A DNA stretch of 64,000 nucleotides, taken from positions 14,215,001 to 14,279,000 of the forward strand of contig NC_133161.1 of NCBI RefSeq assembly GCF_040802235.1, given 5' to 3'. The notes under the pieces were generated by a model. The model did not search any database, was not told the origin of the DNA, and worked only from the letters and a program-made list of their open reading frames with translations. Made by a program: the position numbers and the translations under genes. Origin of the DNA: Manis javanica. Lineage: Eukaryota; Chordata; Mammalia; Pholidota; Manidae. This document shows, one piece after another, positions 49,516 through 61,120 of the stretch (position 1 is its first letter; every line of letters begins with the position of its first letter).

Positions 49516-50479
49516 TCCTTCTCAGCAGTTTTCCTCATTTCAACCTGGTAACAGGAATCTCCCAGGTAGAAAGATCTCCAAGGTGTGAAGAACAGGACAA
49601 ATGTTTCAGTAGAGTTCCACAAATAGTCCCTGTGGGAATAACCAGGACTGCCCATATGAGAACAAGCCAAGCTCTTTATTCCAAGCTGGCTACAGGAAGG
49701 AGTCAGCCACCGTCACTTACACCTGGCAAGCCTCAAAGGCAGACAGGGAGTGGGGAGGCTTTGCAGTGGGAAAGGGGTGGGCTTCAGGGCTTCTGGGGTG
49801 CCCTGATAGGGGGTTGTTGGTGTAGGGCAGCTGACTAACTAGGTGGGCTAACTAGGAGGGGGACATCCTGTCTGGTTGATTAGGATGCATATTTGTCTTT
49901 CCCTGGTTGGAAAGTGAGGGCAAGAATTAATTTAACTGAAGCCCCCACCCCGCCCCAGATCCTGCTGTTTGGGCCAATTCCTGCACAGGCTGGTGGCTTC
50001 CTGCCTGATGGCTGCAGATAGCAGTTTGCTGGGGACAGTGAGTTAGCTTTCTGACGTGGTTGCAGCAGGTTGTGGGTCAAAGCTCTATTTTTATGTATGG
50101 TCTGCCTCTTAATCCATTTGTGAATTCAGTCTCCCACCACAGAATTAACTTGTTGGGTTGAATTGCCAGTTACTTATTTCCACAAATGACTTAAATATGT
50201 ATAATTATGAACTTATGAAAACAGTAATTTAAATTCTTTCTGACCTTAAGACCCCAAGTTTTCCCAAGAGTGTCCTCCTTTGTCTCCACACCTCTACGGC
50301 TTCATTGGTTATGTGCACAGGCCATGTTCCTGGGTCTCCTCCGACTCACTACTTCCTCAAACACCTATTGAGGTTGTGCTGCGTGCTCATGTCTTGGGTA
50401 GGCAGAAGGGACCAGAGGATAAAGACACAGTCCCAGCCTTCACAGAGACCAGTGAGAAAGACAAGCAGGTAGATGTTAT

Positions 50480-51370
50480 AGTCCAGTGTGCTTGGCTGTC
50501 AAAGATAAACGGAGCTGGACACTAGGCAATGTGGTAAGGAAAGATTTTAATTGTAATAATATAGTATTGCAATAGGGAAGAGTTTCCAGTGTGAACTGAA
50601 CTTCGATTTGTACAGAGGCAACTGGGTGGTTTGCAGGGAAAATGTGGGAGTTAGGGGCAGGGCAAGCAGGGGCTCAGCAGGGTTCAGGGAAGTGAGAAAT
50701 TACAGCTTTTCAGCATAAATGCTGGTCAGGCCAGCTGTGTCTGCTAGCTGCAGTCATCGAAGTTAGGAGTCTGTTCTCCCTGGATTGGGAGGCAGAGGCC
50801 CTCTCCCTCATGATGATTATATTTTAAAGGTCCTGAATTGCAGATAGACGGATGGATGGATGGATGGATGACATAGATATATACATATCAAAGGGATAGA
50901 GACAGGAGTCACAATTGTAAGCCCTTTTCAGTAAATGCTGTAAGAAAAGCTGGTCAGGGCCTTTTGTCAGGTGGTGTTTAGAACAAATGGTAAATTCTTT
51001 TGGCAGTCTTGGGTTTTCTCAGGCAGATACTTTAGGGGGGTTAGGGTCATCCCAGGGGTGTGGCCTTGAGCTGCTAGAAGTTGTGTTAGTGTTTGTTTAA
51101 GTCTATGGGGTATAGGGGGAGTGAGTGCACAGGATCTGTGTTGAGAGTCTGTGGTTCTTATAGGCCAAGTTTGGACCTAGTTTAGAGGGCCTGGAGGAGC
51201 CTGGTTGGAGTGTGGTCAAGGAGAGTGTTGTCACATTGCCGCCCTGCAGGTGAGCACAGGCTGCTGAGGCAGGGGGTGTGTGTCCCCACCCAGGGAAGAG
51301 GAGACAGCTTGCCTTGGAGGGCCAACCCCAGTGCACCAAGTGAACCCAGTCAGAGCAGGGTAGGTCCAGG
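50480..51370 (-). mobile_element. Possible endogenous-retrovirus LTR
   Basis: Read on the minus strand, the low-coordinate end resembles an LTR 3' part (gccaagcacactgga boundary, then tccagctccgtttatctttg at about 50499-50518, preceded by tattgcaata and aaaatctttcc). Family not identified. A GGAT microsatellite (50850-50869) lies inside. No viral genes seen. Extent is uncertain. Confidence 0.35.
50850..50869. repeat. (GGAT)n microsatellite
   Basis: Five tandem GGAT units in a tract reading gacggatggatggatggatg. Confidence 0.85.
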
Positions 51371-53234
51371 GCGATGGGCCTCAGATGTGTACAGTGAGAA
51401 GACCCTCTTTAAAAAAAATGATACAAGGTTAGGAATATAAATTAGGTAGAGGACGGGTGGGAGAATATATGCAGATAAGGGGACCTAAAGGTTTAGTTTC
51501 TCTTGGTTCTCAGTATTTTTGTGGAAAAGAGGCTCAAGCCAGCCTAAACTTATTTTTGATTAACCTTGCATAGTATAACATTTCATTTTTAATAGAAAAT
51601 CATATATCTGGCTTATTTGTCCTTAGGTATCATACATATAAAAGGAACAGATGAAAAAAGGATGATTTTAAAAGCCACATAATTGTGCCCCACCTGATAA
51701 TCTATTTCTCCTTAGAACATTTTGGTGCAACATGCCCTGAACAGTATGGGCTCTGTGTATACAGTGTGTAATGGTGCAGAGGACAGTGTCGATTGCTAAA
51801 TGCAAAATTTTTAAATGAAAAGTACAACTACTGTTAGGTGGGTCCTGCTGCTTTATACTCAGAAGCTCTTCAAACCCTCAAGTTGATACTCAGTTTTCCC
51901 TTTCAGGTTTTCCTTTTTAATTTATCGACAAATCTTTGCTTTGATAGAATAAAGAGGTTCTGGCTGAGAATAGATGTGAGTTACAGCATCTGGGAAGCAT
52001 GAGCAGCAACTATTCTTTCCATTTGCAAAGAAAAGAGCAATTGTTTGGATTTGGCCTATCCTTCCTCTTGTGCAGATGAAACTAAAGCAATTCACAAAAT
52101 GCCTGAATTTTGATTGGTGGCAGTGACTACACATAGTTTGCTTCAGTGTAGTCTAAGGCCTTAGGGACCTACACATCACCCCAGACTGGGGAGGATCTCA
52201 GACGCCAACTGGTGCTCTGACTTTCCGCTTTTTAAAGCAGCAAATGAAAAATTACCCAGAGGTCTGACAAATGAAAGAGGTAAGAGCCAGGCTACTTTGC
52301 TTGCAAGGAGGGATGGGCCTCATATCCATCCCCTTCCAGGCAGTACCTCAGGTAGCCCTTGGAGCTTCTCAGCTGAGGTGGCACCCACTGATTTGGCCCA
52401 GTTAACTTCTCCACTTAGAAAGTAGATGCTCAGCAAAGTAAGTTGGCTTGTCTCTGTTCATGTTGGCCAGAACAATCTTAATTTCCCTTCCTTCTTTTTC
52501 TTTTTTAAGCTACCACTTTTACAATTATATTTTGTCACAGTTTTATTTCAAAAATGTTTGCAGCTGTTAAATCAAAGTGTGCTCCTTACCAAATATTTTT
52601 ATCTGTAAGGAATTAAGCCATCGCATATCATGGAAACTCTCCTTGAATTTCTGAAGAGTTGGGACACATGCTCACATCCACATCCCCAGCATCGTGGGGC
52701 ACTGTGCAGACAGACCCTTTGTCCCCTTGGTCGGTAACACTCAGGAACAATATATCCATCCTGTTTTACTGGCTGAGCGCCTAAGATCCTGAAGCTATCT
52801 GGCTCTTAGGAACTAGCAGAACAAGTGGGCCATCCTTCAGTTCCCATCATCAGGGAAATTTGCTTAGACTTCTGGGCAAAACAGTTGGGCAGCTCTGAGT
52901 CATTTGCCACTTCTAGAAAATGTTTCTTCTTATTTCAGAGGCTTCTTACTTTTCTTTTCTGTATTATGATTGCTTAGAGTTGATCCAACCTCATACACAT
53001 TTCCCCAGAAAGGGCAGAAATTGTCTCATAAAGAGTTATTTTGTCCTTTCTTCCTTCTGATGGACTCACCCTCCTCTCTGACCCCACAGTGACGTGCACA
53101 TCTTCACATGGTGTGACTCACCGATAGAGCAGGAGCCCAACCCACTGGCTTCTTTGGAGGCCTATTATTTCAACCATTTGTAGAAGAATGGATGATCTGA
53201 ATGCTGAGTGGTGCCTGTTAAGTTTATCTAGGGC

Positions 53235-53950
53235 AGGGACTCATTCGTTCACCCATGCATGGACAAACTTATGAGGAGCTTTCTATGCCCAGGAGTGTGA
53301 GGAAGTATGAAGTGATCGTGGAGGTCCATTCATGCTGGCTGCACCTCGGGGCAGAGTAGAGTGCCCTAAGAGCACCAGGTCCCCCCAGGACCATCAGGCA
53401 GGCTGCAGGCAGAGCATGCACTTGAGCTGGACTTTGAGGAATGGCCTTCATTCTGGAGATGGATTGGAAGGCAGCCACCCCAGCAGAGGGAATGGCAGCA
53501 GAGAAGTGGAAGCCATGGGGAGAAGGAGGGTCCACTCAGAGCCCTTACTCTGGGTGTGCCAGGAGACAGACCCGGGTGGCCGATGGAACTCGGGCAAAGA
53601 ACCTAAAGCCAGGCTGGCATGTTTCTATCATTAGGTGTCAACTGAAGGCTGTCAGCTGGGGAGCGACCACTGCTCTGGCTGCTGCCTGGGGGACTGGTGA
53701 GCTCGGAAGGAAGACCCTGAAGGCAGTGAGAACGGAATGGAATATTCCTGAAGTAATGCAGGGATGATGCAGGGAAGGCCAGAACCCGAGTGTGGGCGGG
53801 GAGAATGGGACAGGGTAGTCCTGGAAGATACGTTGAAGAATGAAAATGGCAAAGCAGTGGGCATGGCGGTGAGGACAGGGTGAGCCTCAGAGGTGAGTCT
53901 TATGTTTTGAAGTGATGGCGATGCCCCTGACTGGAGTGAGGGGCAGAAGA
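53235..53950 (+). repeat. L2 fragment
   Basis: It contains cttgagctggactttgagga, agagggaatggcagcagaga and a ctctggctgctgcctggggg block in L2 3' UTR order. Decayed and interrupted. Confidence 0.5.
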
Positions 53951-54288
53951 CAATGACCTGTTTTTGGTGAGAAGATTATGAGTTTAGTTTTGAGTGTGTG
54001 GATGAAAGACTAAGTCTTATGTTTCCTGTGCCCTTCCCTTGGGGCTCAGAAGAACTTCCCGTAGTGGCTCCCTTGAGAAAGGAGATTATTGGGGCTCAGA
54101 CGGACCAAGGCAGCACCCACCCTGTCTTATTTGGATCCCCCTTTCCTTCCTCCTTCCTTTTTAAATGTAACTAAAACTTAAAGGTGAAAATGACTTTGAA
54201 ATGCCAGCAGCCACATTAGCAATGCTCCTCTCCAGCTATTAGCCACAGTTTGGTGGCAACAACATGCCTGGGGCCACAGTCCAAAGTC

Positions 54289-54458
54289 TCATGCTGCTAA
54301 ATCCTTGGGCTCATCTGGAGAGAGCTTCATCAGTTTATCCACGCAGAGCAAGATGAGGGTGAGAAACCACAGACTCCAGCCAACGGCAGCCGCGATCCAG
54401 CCGTATTCATCCACTCCTGCGTGGCAACATCGGGCCGCTTGGGGGCAGAAGTCAACAT
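54289..54458 (-). CDS. TMEM213: TMEM213 last coding exon
   Basis: The 170-nt coding part is read from an acceptor ccccaccag to TGA at 54291-54289. It encodes (N)VDFCPQAARCCHAGVDEYGW, IAAAVGWSLWFLTLILLCVD and KLMKLSPDEPKDLAA. The four Cys before the membrane segment would pair in the lumenal or extracellular part. IAAAVGWSLWFLTLILL is the single transmembrane helix. A short acidic cytoplasmic tail follows. It differs from the human protein, as recalled, at only a few residues. TMEM213 is a small type I membrane protein, enriched in kidney, and in human adjoins ATP6V0A4. Its molecular role is not established. Confidence 0.96.
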
Positions 54459-55353
54459 CTGGTGGGGAAGGGAGAGCAGGGATGACAGGGTGCATCACAC
54501 CAGCCCCCCAGTTCTTTCTTTAATACTGAAAGAAATTAGTATTTCTTTAATACTTATAATAGCAAAAACAACGAGAATATGATAGCTAACGTTTACTCAA
54601 GCATGCACGTACTATGCTAAATGGTCTACACATGCCGCCTTATTTCTCCCCCAAAAAGTGACAGGTACGGTTGTTATTCCCATTTTACAGGAAGAAGGTA
54701 AACCTGTAACTTGCTGAAGGTTGCTACATGGCAGAACTAGAACTCAAACCCAAGGCTGAAGGAGTTTAAAGCTATGTTCTTAATCTCTATGTTTTATTGC
54801 CTCTTACTGTCCTTTGTAAGTGCCTGGAAGTAAACACATTTGGTCATTTAATGAAGGCAGGATAAAGGGAGCCCGACAATGAATAAAGGAGAACTTTCTG
54901 TTCATTAGACCTGCATAACAATGGTTGCTTTGTGAGTATTGGCCTCCTCATGCTTGGAAATATTCAAGCCAACGGATGGACCGAAATGTGCAAAGGGAAC
55001 TAGAGCAAAGCTCCTGCACTGGGCAGAAGTTGGACTACTTGATTTTTTTATGGTCTTTTCATTTCCAAACTTCTATAAGCATGTGAACCTGGGCCATATC
55101 GGGCTGCTGTCCTGGGGAGGGGTCATTAAAGCCACCTTTACCGAGGACTGTGAGCCTAGACTGGGGCAAGGCTTTTTGGATGTGCTCTGCAAGTAATTCT
55201 GGGGCCGGGAGCAAACCACCCCGGCGCACAGGAAGGCCAGGCAGGCTTACAGCCCACTGACGACACCTGACACCAGAAGGCAAGGAGGCTGAAGTTTCCC
55301 TCCCCGATCCAGGGCCAGCTCTGGGGTGAGGGCAGTTGCCAGGAGGAGCTTAC
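54459..55353 (-). other. TMEM213: TMEM213 second intron
   Basis: The 895-nt intron runs from donor GTAAGC (55353-55348) to the acceptor AG at 54460-54459. It holds a MIR in the intron's own orientation at 54570-54790. The rest shows no feature. Confidence 0.9.
54570..54790 (-). repeat. MIR
   Basis: Reverse MIR: ggttgttattcccattttac aggaagaagg, ttgctgaaggttgctacatg and gaactagaactcaaacccaa blocks. Confidence 0.8.
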
Positions 55354-55425
55354 TGGGGCACTGCTCCAGGGTCCCATGGTCTTGGTGGTGGGTGGCCAAG
55401 GATGAGCTTTCGCTGCTGTTTGCTT
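55354..55425 (-). CDS. TMEM213: TMEM213 middle coding exon
   Basis: The 72-nt exon is flanked by acceptor cttttcttccag and donor GTAAGC. Joined to the previous exon's final G it encodes EANSSESSSLATHHQDHGTL and EQCP, then one base of Asn completed in the last exon. The human counterpart, as recalled, is a similar Ser-rich segment with the same HH and GTLEQC landmarks. It is the lumenal stalk after signal-peptide cleavage. NSS at its start is a possible N-glycosylation sequon. The exon is too short to stand out as an ORF and was found by matching the stalk sequence. Confidence 0.93.
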
Positions 55426-55589
55426 CTGGAAGAAAAGATAGAAGATGGTCTCAGGCAGTAGGAAAAGCCATTCCCAGGCGTGGAGTTTTAAGTCTTCTTT
55501 TGGGAATCAACGTCGAGTATTAGGAAAGTATTTCGGGAAGTCCAGTCTAGGTACACTGAGACTTCATGCAACAAAGCTAACCCTCTGTT

Positions 55590-55955
55590 AACTGAACTGT
55601 CTCCCCAAATTCATTTGCTGAAGTTCTTACTCACAGTGATGCTGGGAAGATAGGGCCTTTAAGAGGCAATTAAGGTTAAATGGAGTCTCGTGGGTGGGTC
55701 CTAATCCAGGATCAGCGGTGTGCTTGTGGAGGAGGAACAGACACCAGGGATACCCATGCAGAGAGAAAAGACCATGAGGGGTCACAGGGAAGGTGGCCCC
55801 ATGCAAGCCAAGGAGAGAGGCCCTTGGAGCAAAGGAGCCTGGGGACCCCTCGGGCCTGGGGACACCCAGAGCCTGCAGAGCTGTGAGGAAAGAAATCTCT
55901 GTTGTTTAAGCCACCCAGTCTATGATGGTTTGTTACTGCAGCAAACTAATACACT
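55590..55955 (+). mobile_element. MaLR-type LTR (MLT1/MST-like)
   Basis: It runs from aactgtctccccaaattcat through gatagggcctttaagaggca and taatccaggatcagc to gagctgtgaggaaagaaatc, gttgtttaagccacccagtc and aactaataca. Nearly complete, opposite to TMEM213. Confidence 0.7.
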
Positions 55956-56504
55956 CCTTTTTTTCCTGTCTCCCTGTTCTCGTCAGTTATGTTTTACCTT
56001 CACATCTCATTGCTCTTCAGTGACTGAGGGCCTGTGGCAATCAGCTTGCCAAACACTCTACTTTAGCTGCTTTCTATGCAGATAGCTACATCTAGAAAAT
56101 AGTTTTTCTAGTATATAGTAAAACAATCACTTAAAAATCTCAAGTGCCTCTTCATAACTACCTTCAATTCCCTTCAAAAACTTGAACAAATAAACAATGA
56201 AATCTGACCTTGGGTTTTTTTTTTTAGATCTCTGTTGGGGTTATGATGGCACTCCTCAGGCAGTGGGTTATCAAAAAAATTAAACACTGTATCAGCACGT
56301 CCAGAGGTTGCTAGAATATTCAGCACTTAGATTTCTCCCTTGATTCATAAGCAAGGAGCATGATGAAAAGAACTTTAGCAAGAATTCTCAAAGTTGTATC
56401 AGAGTCTGGAGTGTAAGGTGGGGTCACAGAGATGAACATACCCCAGGGAAGAAAAGCCATTTCCTGTGCTCTCATAACTGAGGTTGAGAAGATAGACTAT
56501 CTAG

Positions 56505-56695
56505 GTCCACACTGTCCAATATGGTAGGTGCTTGTGCCTCTTTAAATTTATTTAAATACAAACTTCAACTTCTTGGTCATATTAGCCACATTTCAAGTGT
56601 TCAAACATCCCATGCGACTGATGGCTCTCTAGCGGAAGCACGGCCCAGATATGAACATTTCCATCATTAAAAAAAGTTCTGCTAGACAGTGTTGA
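56505..56695. mobile_element. MER5-type hAT-Charlie non-autonomous element
   Basis: The termini cactgtccaatatgg and gctagacagtg are inverted relative to each other. The interior holds attagccacatttcaagtgt and gatatgaacatttccatcat, the MER5A-like hallmarks. Confidence 0.75.
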
Positions 56696-57509
56696 TCTAG
56701 GTAGATCAAGACCGAGAGACCCATTTTAAAGAATCATTCTGGAAGTTATATTGTTGTTCTGTTTCTTTGGGAATGCAAGAAAAAAAGAAGTTTGGAAACT
56801 CTCAAGGCTCCACCAGCTCTAGGTCAGCCTGTCCTTGAAAGGACCTTGTTGTCGCACAGCAGGACAAGTTAGGAAGAAACTTCTTGCTTAGCCAAAGCCA
56901 TGAAATTGCTGCTTAGACTGATTTTATGCCACCCATTCCTCAGGCCACCCCAATGTCCTGCCTCAAGTACAATAATTACCTTGATGCAGTCTGATTGTTA
57001 CTGTAAATTATTTACAAGTAAATGGCTTGGAGCTTGGTCTTTATTTGTTTTGGAGAAACTGATTCCTCAACATTGAATTTCCCTTATGACCCAAATAACT
57101 TCCTTGGCCCTGGTTTTCATCTCCCCTACGCCCTAGAGTGGCAGTGGTCCCTGTCTAGAGCAGGTGAGCAGAAAAAAACCTAGTTAATCGGATGCTAGTG
57201 TTAGGTTAAACCATATGAAATTGCCATTTCTAGAGGTCAAAGATTGTTCAATATCAGAAATCTTTTATGGTTCAGATGGAACAGCCTACTTAGGAATTCT
57301 TAAGAATTTAAACCTCACCCTCCTCCCTCATAAGTAGAGTCAGCGAGGGACCAGTCCCACTTGGGGTCACTTCCAAAGGAAAGGCTTCTAGGAAGTCCCA
57401 ACAACCTGTGCAGTTGGATTTGTCAAGTTTTTTGAGGCCCTGTCCTAAGCAAGGCACAATGAGGGTAACAGAAACAGAGGACTCTTATGCTGGAAAAAGA
57501 AACGAAGAT

Positions 57510-57695
57510 GCTAACAGTCATTGAGTGTTTACCATGTACTAGTCTATTAAAAATTCTTTACATGCAGTGATCTCATTTCATCTACAATGACCCTATGTAA
57601 GCCCTGTGATTATCCCCACATTATAAATGGGGAAGCTGGGGCACAGAGAGGTTGTTCGCTCAAGGTCACACAGCTAGTATGTTGTGGAAGCCGAA
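57510..57695 (-). repeat. MIR
   Basis: Reverse MIR with a well-kept core: gattatccccacattataaa, tggggaagctggggcacaga and tcaaggtcacacagctagta. Confidence 0.85.
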
Positions 57696-58516
57696 ATGGA
57701 GTTGTGGCTCAGTGGCTTGAAAGGCCTCTGTCTGAACCTCCAACAGAGAGATGAGGATGAGGCAGGTACAGACTGGAGGAGGGCCACAAGGACGGGTCTT
57801 GAGAGGGGGAGAATCTGTCGGGGAGCAGGACAGACCCTCCGAGGGGCGTGGAGGAGTAAGAGGAGAGCCAGGGGCAAAGCCAGGAGCAGGAGAGTGCAGC
57901 TGAGGTCTCTGCGGGAGGTGTGGAGCCAGCCCGGGAGGGGACGGGGGCTGCGCTCAGTCCCTCCAGACTCGGGGAGAAAATGAGGCATTAACCTGAAGGC
58001 GCAGTGCAAGGAGGTGGGAGCATGGTAGGCGGGTTCCACAAAGGTTCTGTGATAGCTGATGAGGCAGAACAGAGTCACAGGAGGGGCAGAGGACCTTCGG
58101 AGAGGTGTGGGGACAGGGCTGGGCTAGGAAGCAGAGGGAGGGCTGCAAACCGCAGCAGCCACGAGAAACAGCAACCAGAAGATGTCATTTCAGGCCAGTT
58201 TGGGCCCCTAATGTGAAGGACTATTAGTACATTGCTTTTTCCTCTTTCTTTGGGGCAAAGGCCAGTAGAGGTGGCTGCTGCTGTCTTAGCCGAAGAGTTG
58301 AGTATTTGAACTTGGTCTCAGGTAAACTTAAGACACCTGCACCCCACCCCACCTACCCCCTCCTGCCTAATCCTTCAGATGAGAAAGGACTATTCTCTCT
58401 CCATTGTGCAGGACCAACCCTAGCCAAGGAAGCCTCCTCCTCCTTCCCTCCTTCCCTCCCTCTCTCCCCACCCTCTCTCTTCCCAGTGTGGCCACGAATA
58501 AAGCTCACAGCTTTAC

Positions 58517-58628
58517 CTGCCAAGCAAGCCAAGCGGAAGGAGGCAAAGATCAGGCTGAGGACCAGGGCAGCCCGGGGTGCAGAGGCTCGGTGCTTCGTGC
58601 TGCAGAGGGAGGCGTCTGTCTGCACCAT
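58517..58628 (-). CDS. TMEM213: TMEM213 first coding exon with signal peptide
   Basis: The coding part is 112 nt: 37 codons and one base of Glu, ending at donor GTAAAG. The proposed start is the ATG at 58628-58626 (context gggATGG, G at -3 and +4). It encodes MVQTDASLCSTKHRASAPRA, then ALVLSLIFASFRLACLA. The last 17 residues are a typical signal-peptide hydrophobic core with a small-residue cleavage site. At the position that aligns with the human start as I recall it, the codon is ACG (58598-58596), so the upstream ATG is preferred. A second in-frame ATG at 58661-58659 has a weaker context. The frame stays open upstream to a TGA at 58709. With the other exons the product is 117 residues, against about 107 in human. 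Confidence 0.85.
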
Positions 58629-58984
58629 CCCCGCAGAGGTGTGCTGGGTGTTCTGTGCCATGTGTCCCGCGTGGCCGCGTCCTGCAGGGGCTTGAAAGCA
58701 GTGCTGTCAGAGGTGAATTTCTGCTCTTGTGTTTGGGGGAAGAGAGGAGGTGGAGCAAAGGAGACTTGGCTGTCACGCCTCACTCTCACCTCTCTAGAAG
58801 GGAAGCCCAGCTCTGTTGGCTGGGGAGAGGAAGGGAGGGGTGATTTATCCAGTTCTTCCTTGAACTCACATTTGTCACCGCTGAGGAAAAAGAGAACAGG
58901 ATCGGAGATTCGTGCCCTGCTGGTTCCCTGAAGATGGGTTTGCGGACACTTCCATCTGCAGGTGTTGCCCTGGATTCCCTATTC

Positions 58985-59460
58985 CATTTAGTCCAATATT
59001 TACTGAACACCTACTGTGTTCATTGCACTTTGCTGAAGTCTGGGACTGCCTGCTTTTAAAGTGCTTTAATTACAAACACAGATTAAAACACAGAGAAGTA
59101 TTTTAGGATTGACTAGGGAAGGTCAAAGTACTTTGGTTCTTAGCAGCAGGAAGCCACTTCTGCCAATGGGATGCTTCGTGAAGAAGACGGCATTTGAGCT
59201 TCAAAGATGGCATATCCACTTTGAAGGATGGATGGATCTTTTTATAGGCATAGAGGGCATTGTTGGGAGAAGGGACAGATGAGCAAAGGCCCAGAGGTAG
59301 GAGGTGCTCAGAAGTTCACTGTGACTGCAGCACAGAGAAGCGGGGTGACTCAAGGAGGGTGGGGTTGGGGTGGGGGTGAATGGAGAGTGATGAGGCTGTG
59401 CATATGGTGCACCAGGCTGGGGAGTTTGAAACAATCAGGAAGCTAAAGGGAGATTTTGTG
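58985..59460 (+). repeat. L2 fragment
   Basis: It contains ttagtccaatatttactgaa, cacctactgtgttcattgca and, later, gggacagatgagcaaaggcc and cagaggtaggaggtgc, in L2 3' end order. Confidence 0.65.
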
Positions 59461-59499
59461 AACATTTTGAACTAAGTAGGAACTTGAATGGAGCTCTGC

Positions 59500-59800
59500 T
59501 ATCAGTCTGAAACATTTCTTGACTACCTACCTTGTATATGAAAGACATCATCCTGGGCATTTGAGACTCAGAAATGACTAAGACATGATCTCTACTCACA
59601 GTCCAGCAGGAAGACCAAGAAGTAAAGAAATAATTGTGATGCAATATTGCACAACTCAGATATGGGTGTCATCCACAGTTAGGGCAACACAAAAGAGCAA
59701 GTAGTTAAATCTGCCTGAGAAGTAAAGGGGAAGGATTCACAGAGAAAGTGACATTTGAGCTGGGTATTGAAGTTTGCATCTGCAGATGGAAGTTGATGGG
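59500..59800 (+). repeat. L2 fragment
   Basis: It contains atttcttgactacctacctt, ctctactcacagtccagcag and gacatttgagctgggtattg blocks. Confidence 0.6.
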
Positions 59801-60164
59801 TCTTTCAAATAAAAGGGGTAGTGCACAGAAACATGAGAGAATTACATGCATGTAGGCCTGCCATGTATGGATATGTGCACTGTGTTCCTGTACAATGATG
59901 GGTCTGGTTAAGAGGGTGAGAGATAAAGTCTAGCTTATTCAAAGTGATGTGGAAGGACATAGAAACTATGTTTAAGCCCAGAATAGGTTGCCTTATTATA
60001 ATACCTCAGCCTAGAGGAACCACTCATTTCTATTTTGCCCAAAGGTACAAATTAATGATGGCCTTTACATTCTTGGGTTTGGGGACTGTGGGTAGAAGTG
60101 ATTTAGGAAGGTTAATCTTCCGGTGATAATACAAAAGTCTAGTTTAGATCTACTGCTTGGTTGA

Positions 60165-60840
60165 ACATTCAGCAATCTCCAAGTAGCTGCTGTGTGCCAG
60201 GCCCATGGTATGGGATTGGAGTCTGAGGTGGGTAAGGCAACACAGTTCCTGTCCTCAAGGAGCTCAGGATCCAGTGAGGGAGACAGACAAGCAGAATATT
60301 GACAGCACAATGAAGTAAGTGTGGTAAGGATGTTTCCCAAAGAATAGGAAAGTCATGGAGGAGGGTTGGGGTCTAGGAGATTCAGAGAACATTCCACAGT
60401 GGAGATGCATTTGGCCTGAGCCCTGAAAGATGCGTAGTTCATCAGGCAAAGAAGGGAACAGTATATATGGGATCTCTGAGGATGGGCATGTGTCCCTCGT
60501 TTGGGGAGTAATTACTGTTTTGGGAGCATGGGGTGGGGTCTCTGAGGGTCTGGTTTGACTAAGAACTGATTGTAAGTGGTCCTGAATGCCAGACAAAGGA
60601 AACTGGCCTCTCTGCCACCACTGAGGCACCCTATAAGGAACTCATAAATGTGGACACTTTTGTATTTTGGAAACATGGAGGATATGTTTATAGAGGGCAG
60701 GCCTGGATTCAGAAAGATCATCTAAGAAGCAATTGCAGAAATTCCAGACAGAGGTCAAAAGAGCCCTGAAAGAAGAAGTTGGGGCTGAGAACAGAGAAGA
60801 GAACAGGATCCAGATGCGTTTAGGAGGCCAGAGCAACTGA
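60165..60840 (+). repeat. L2 fragment
   Basis: It contains gctgctgtgtgccaggccca, ctgtcctcaaggagctcagg, gggagacagacaagcagaat and gagatgcatttggcctgagc, then a decayed tail. This is the best-kept L2 of the three in this cluster. Confidence 0.7.
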
Positions 60841-60898
60841 AGGGAATCCAGGAAAGGGCATCCAGGATGAGGGCAGGTTTCTGGTGGGGGTGAGCGGG

Positions 60899-60922
60899 TG
60901 GCCAGGAGGCCAGGAGGCCAGC
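60899..60922. repeat. Short tandem repeat of ggccagga
   Basis: Three adjoining copies of a ggccagga unit (ggccaggaggccaggaggcc). Confidence 0.85.
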
Positions 60923-60939
60923 CTCCGGTGGAATTCCAG

Positions 60940-61120
60940 GCCTGCCTCTTCTTGGCTGAGTAAATTACACATCTAAGCCTCAGGTCCTTTATCTGAAAAG
61001 TATTAGGACAGTAGTAGCGTCCATCTCAAAAGCTGTTATGATGACTTAATGAAGTAATTCATGTGAAGTACTTCACCTGGCACTAGCCCATGGTAAGTAC
61101 TCAGTAAATGCTGACTATCA
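60940..61120 (+). repeat. MIR
   Basis: It contains taagcctcaggtcctttatc, gttatgatgacttaatgaag, tgtgaagtacttcacctggc and agtactcagtaaatgctgac in MIR order. Confidence 0.85.

Larger units (their letters stand above)
40886..54288. other. Intergenic region between convergent KIAA1549 and TMEM213
   Basis: The 13.4 kb region has no established gene. Items seen are listed separately: L1 and LTR relics, microsatellites, an L2, and a two-strand ORF patch at 43.3-43.8 kb. The stretches 42100-43300, 45300-47240, 47810-49080 and 51400-53230 hold nothing I recognise. The 3' UTR end of TMEM213 must lie just below 54289, but no clear minus-strand AATAAA was found within about 500 nt. Confidence 0.7.
55426..58516 (-). 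other. TMEM213: TMEM213 first intron
   Basis: The 3.1 kb intron runs from donor GTAAAG (58516) to the acceptor at 55426-55427. It contains a MaLR LTR (55590-55955), a MER5-type hAT element (56505-56695), a MIR (57510-57695) and a GC-rich purine stretch (57700-58000). Confidence 0.9.

Noticed and set aside
58659..58661. Upstream ATG of TMEM213 as the start
   Set aside because: Its context is weaker (C at -3) than the ATG at 58626-58628, and it would add 11 more residues before the signal peptide. Kept as a second choice.
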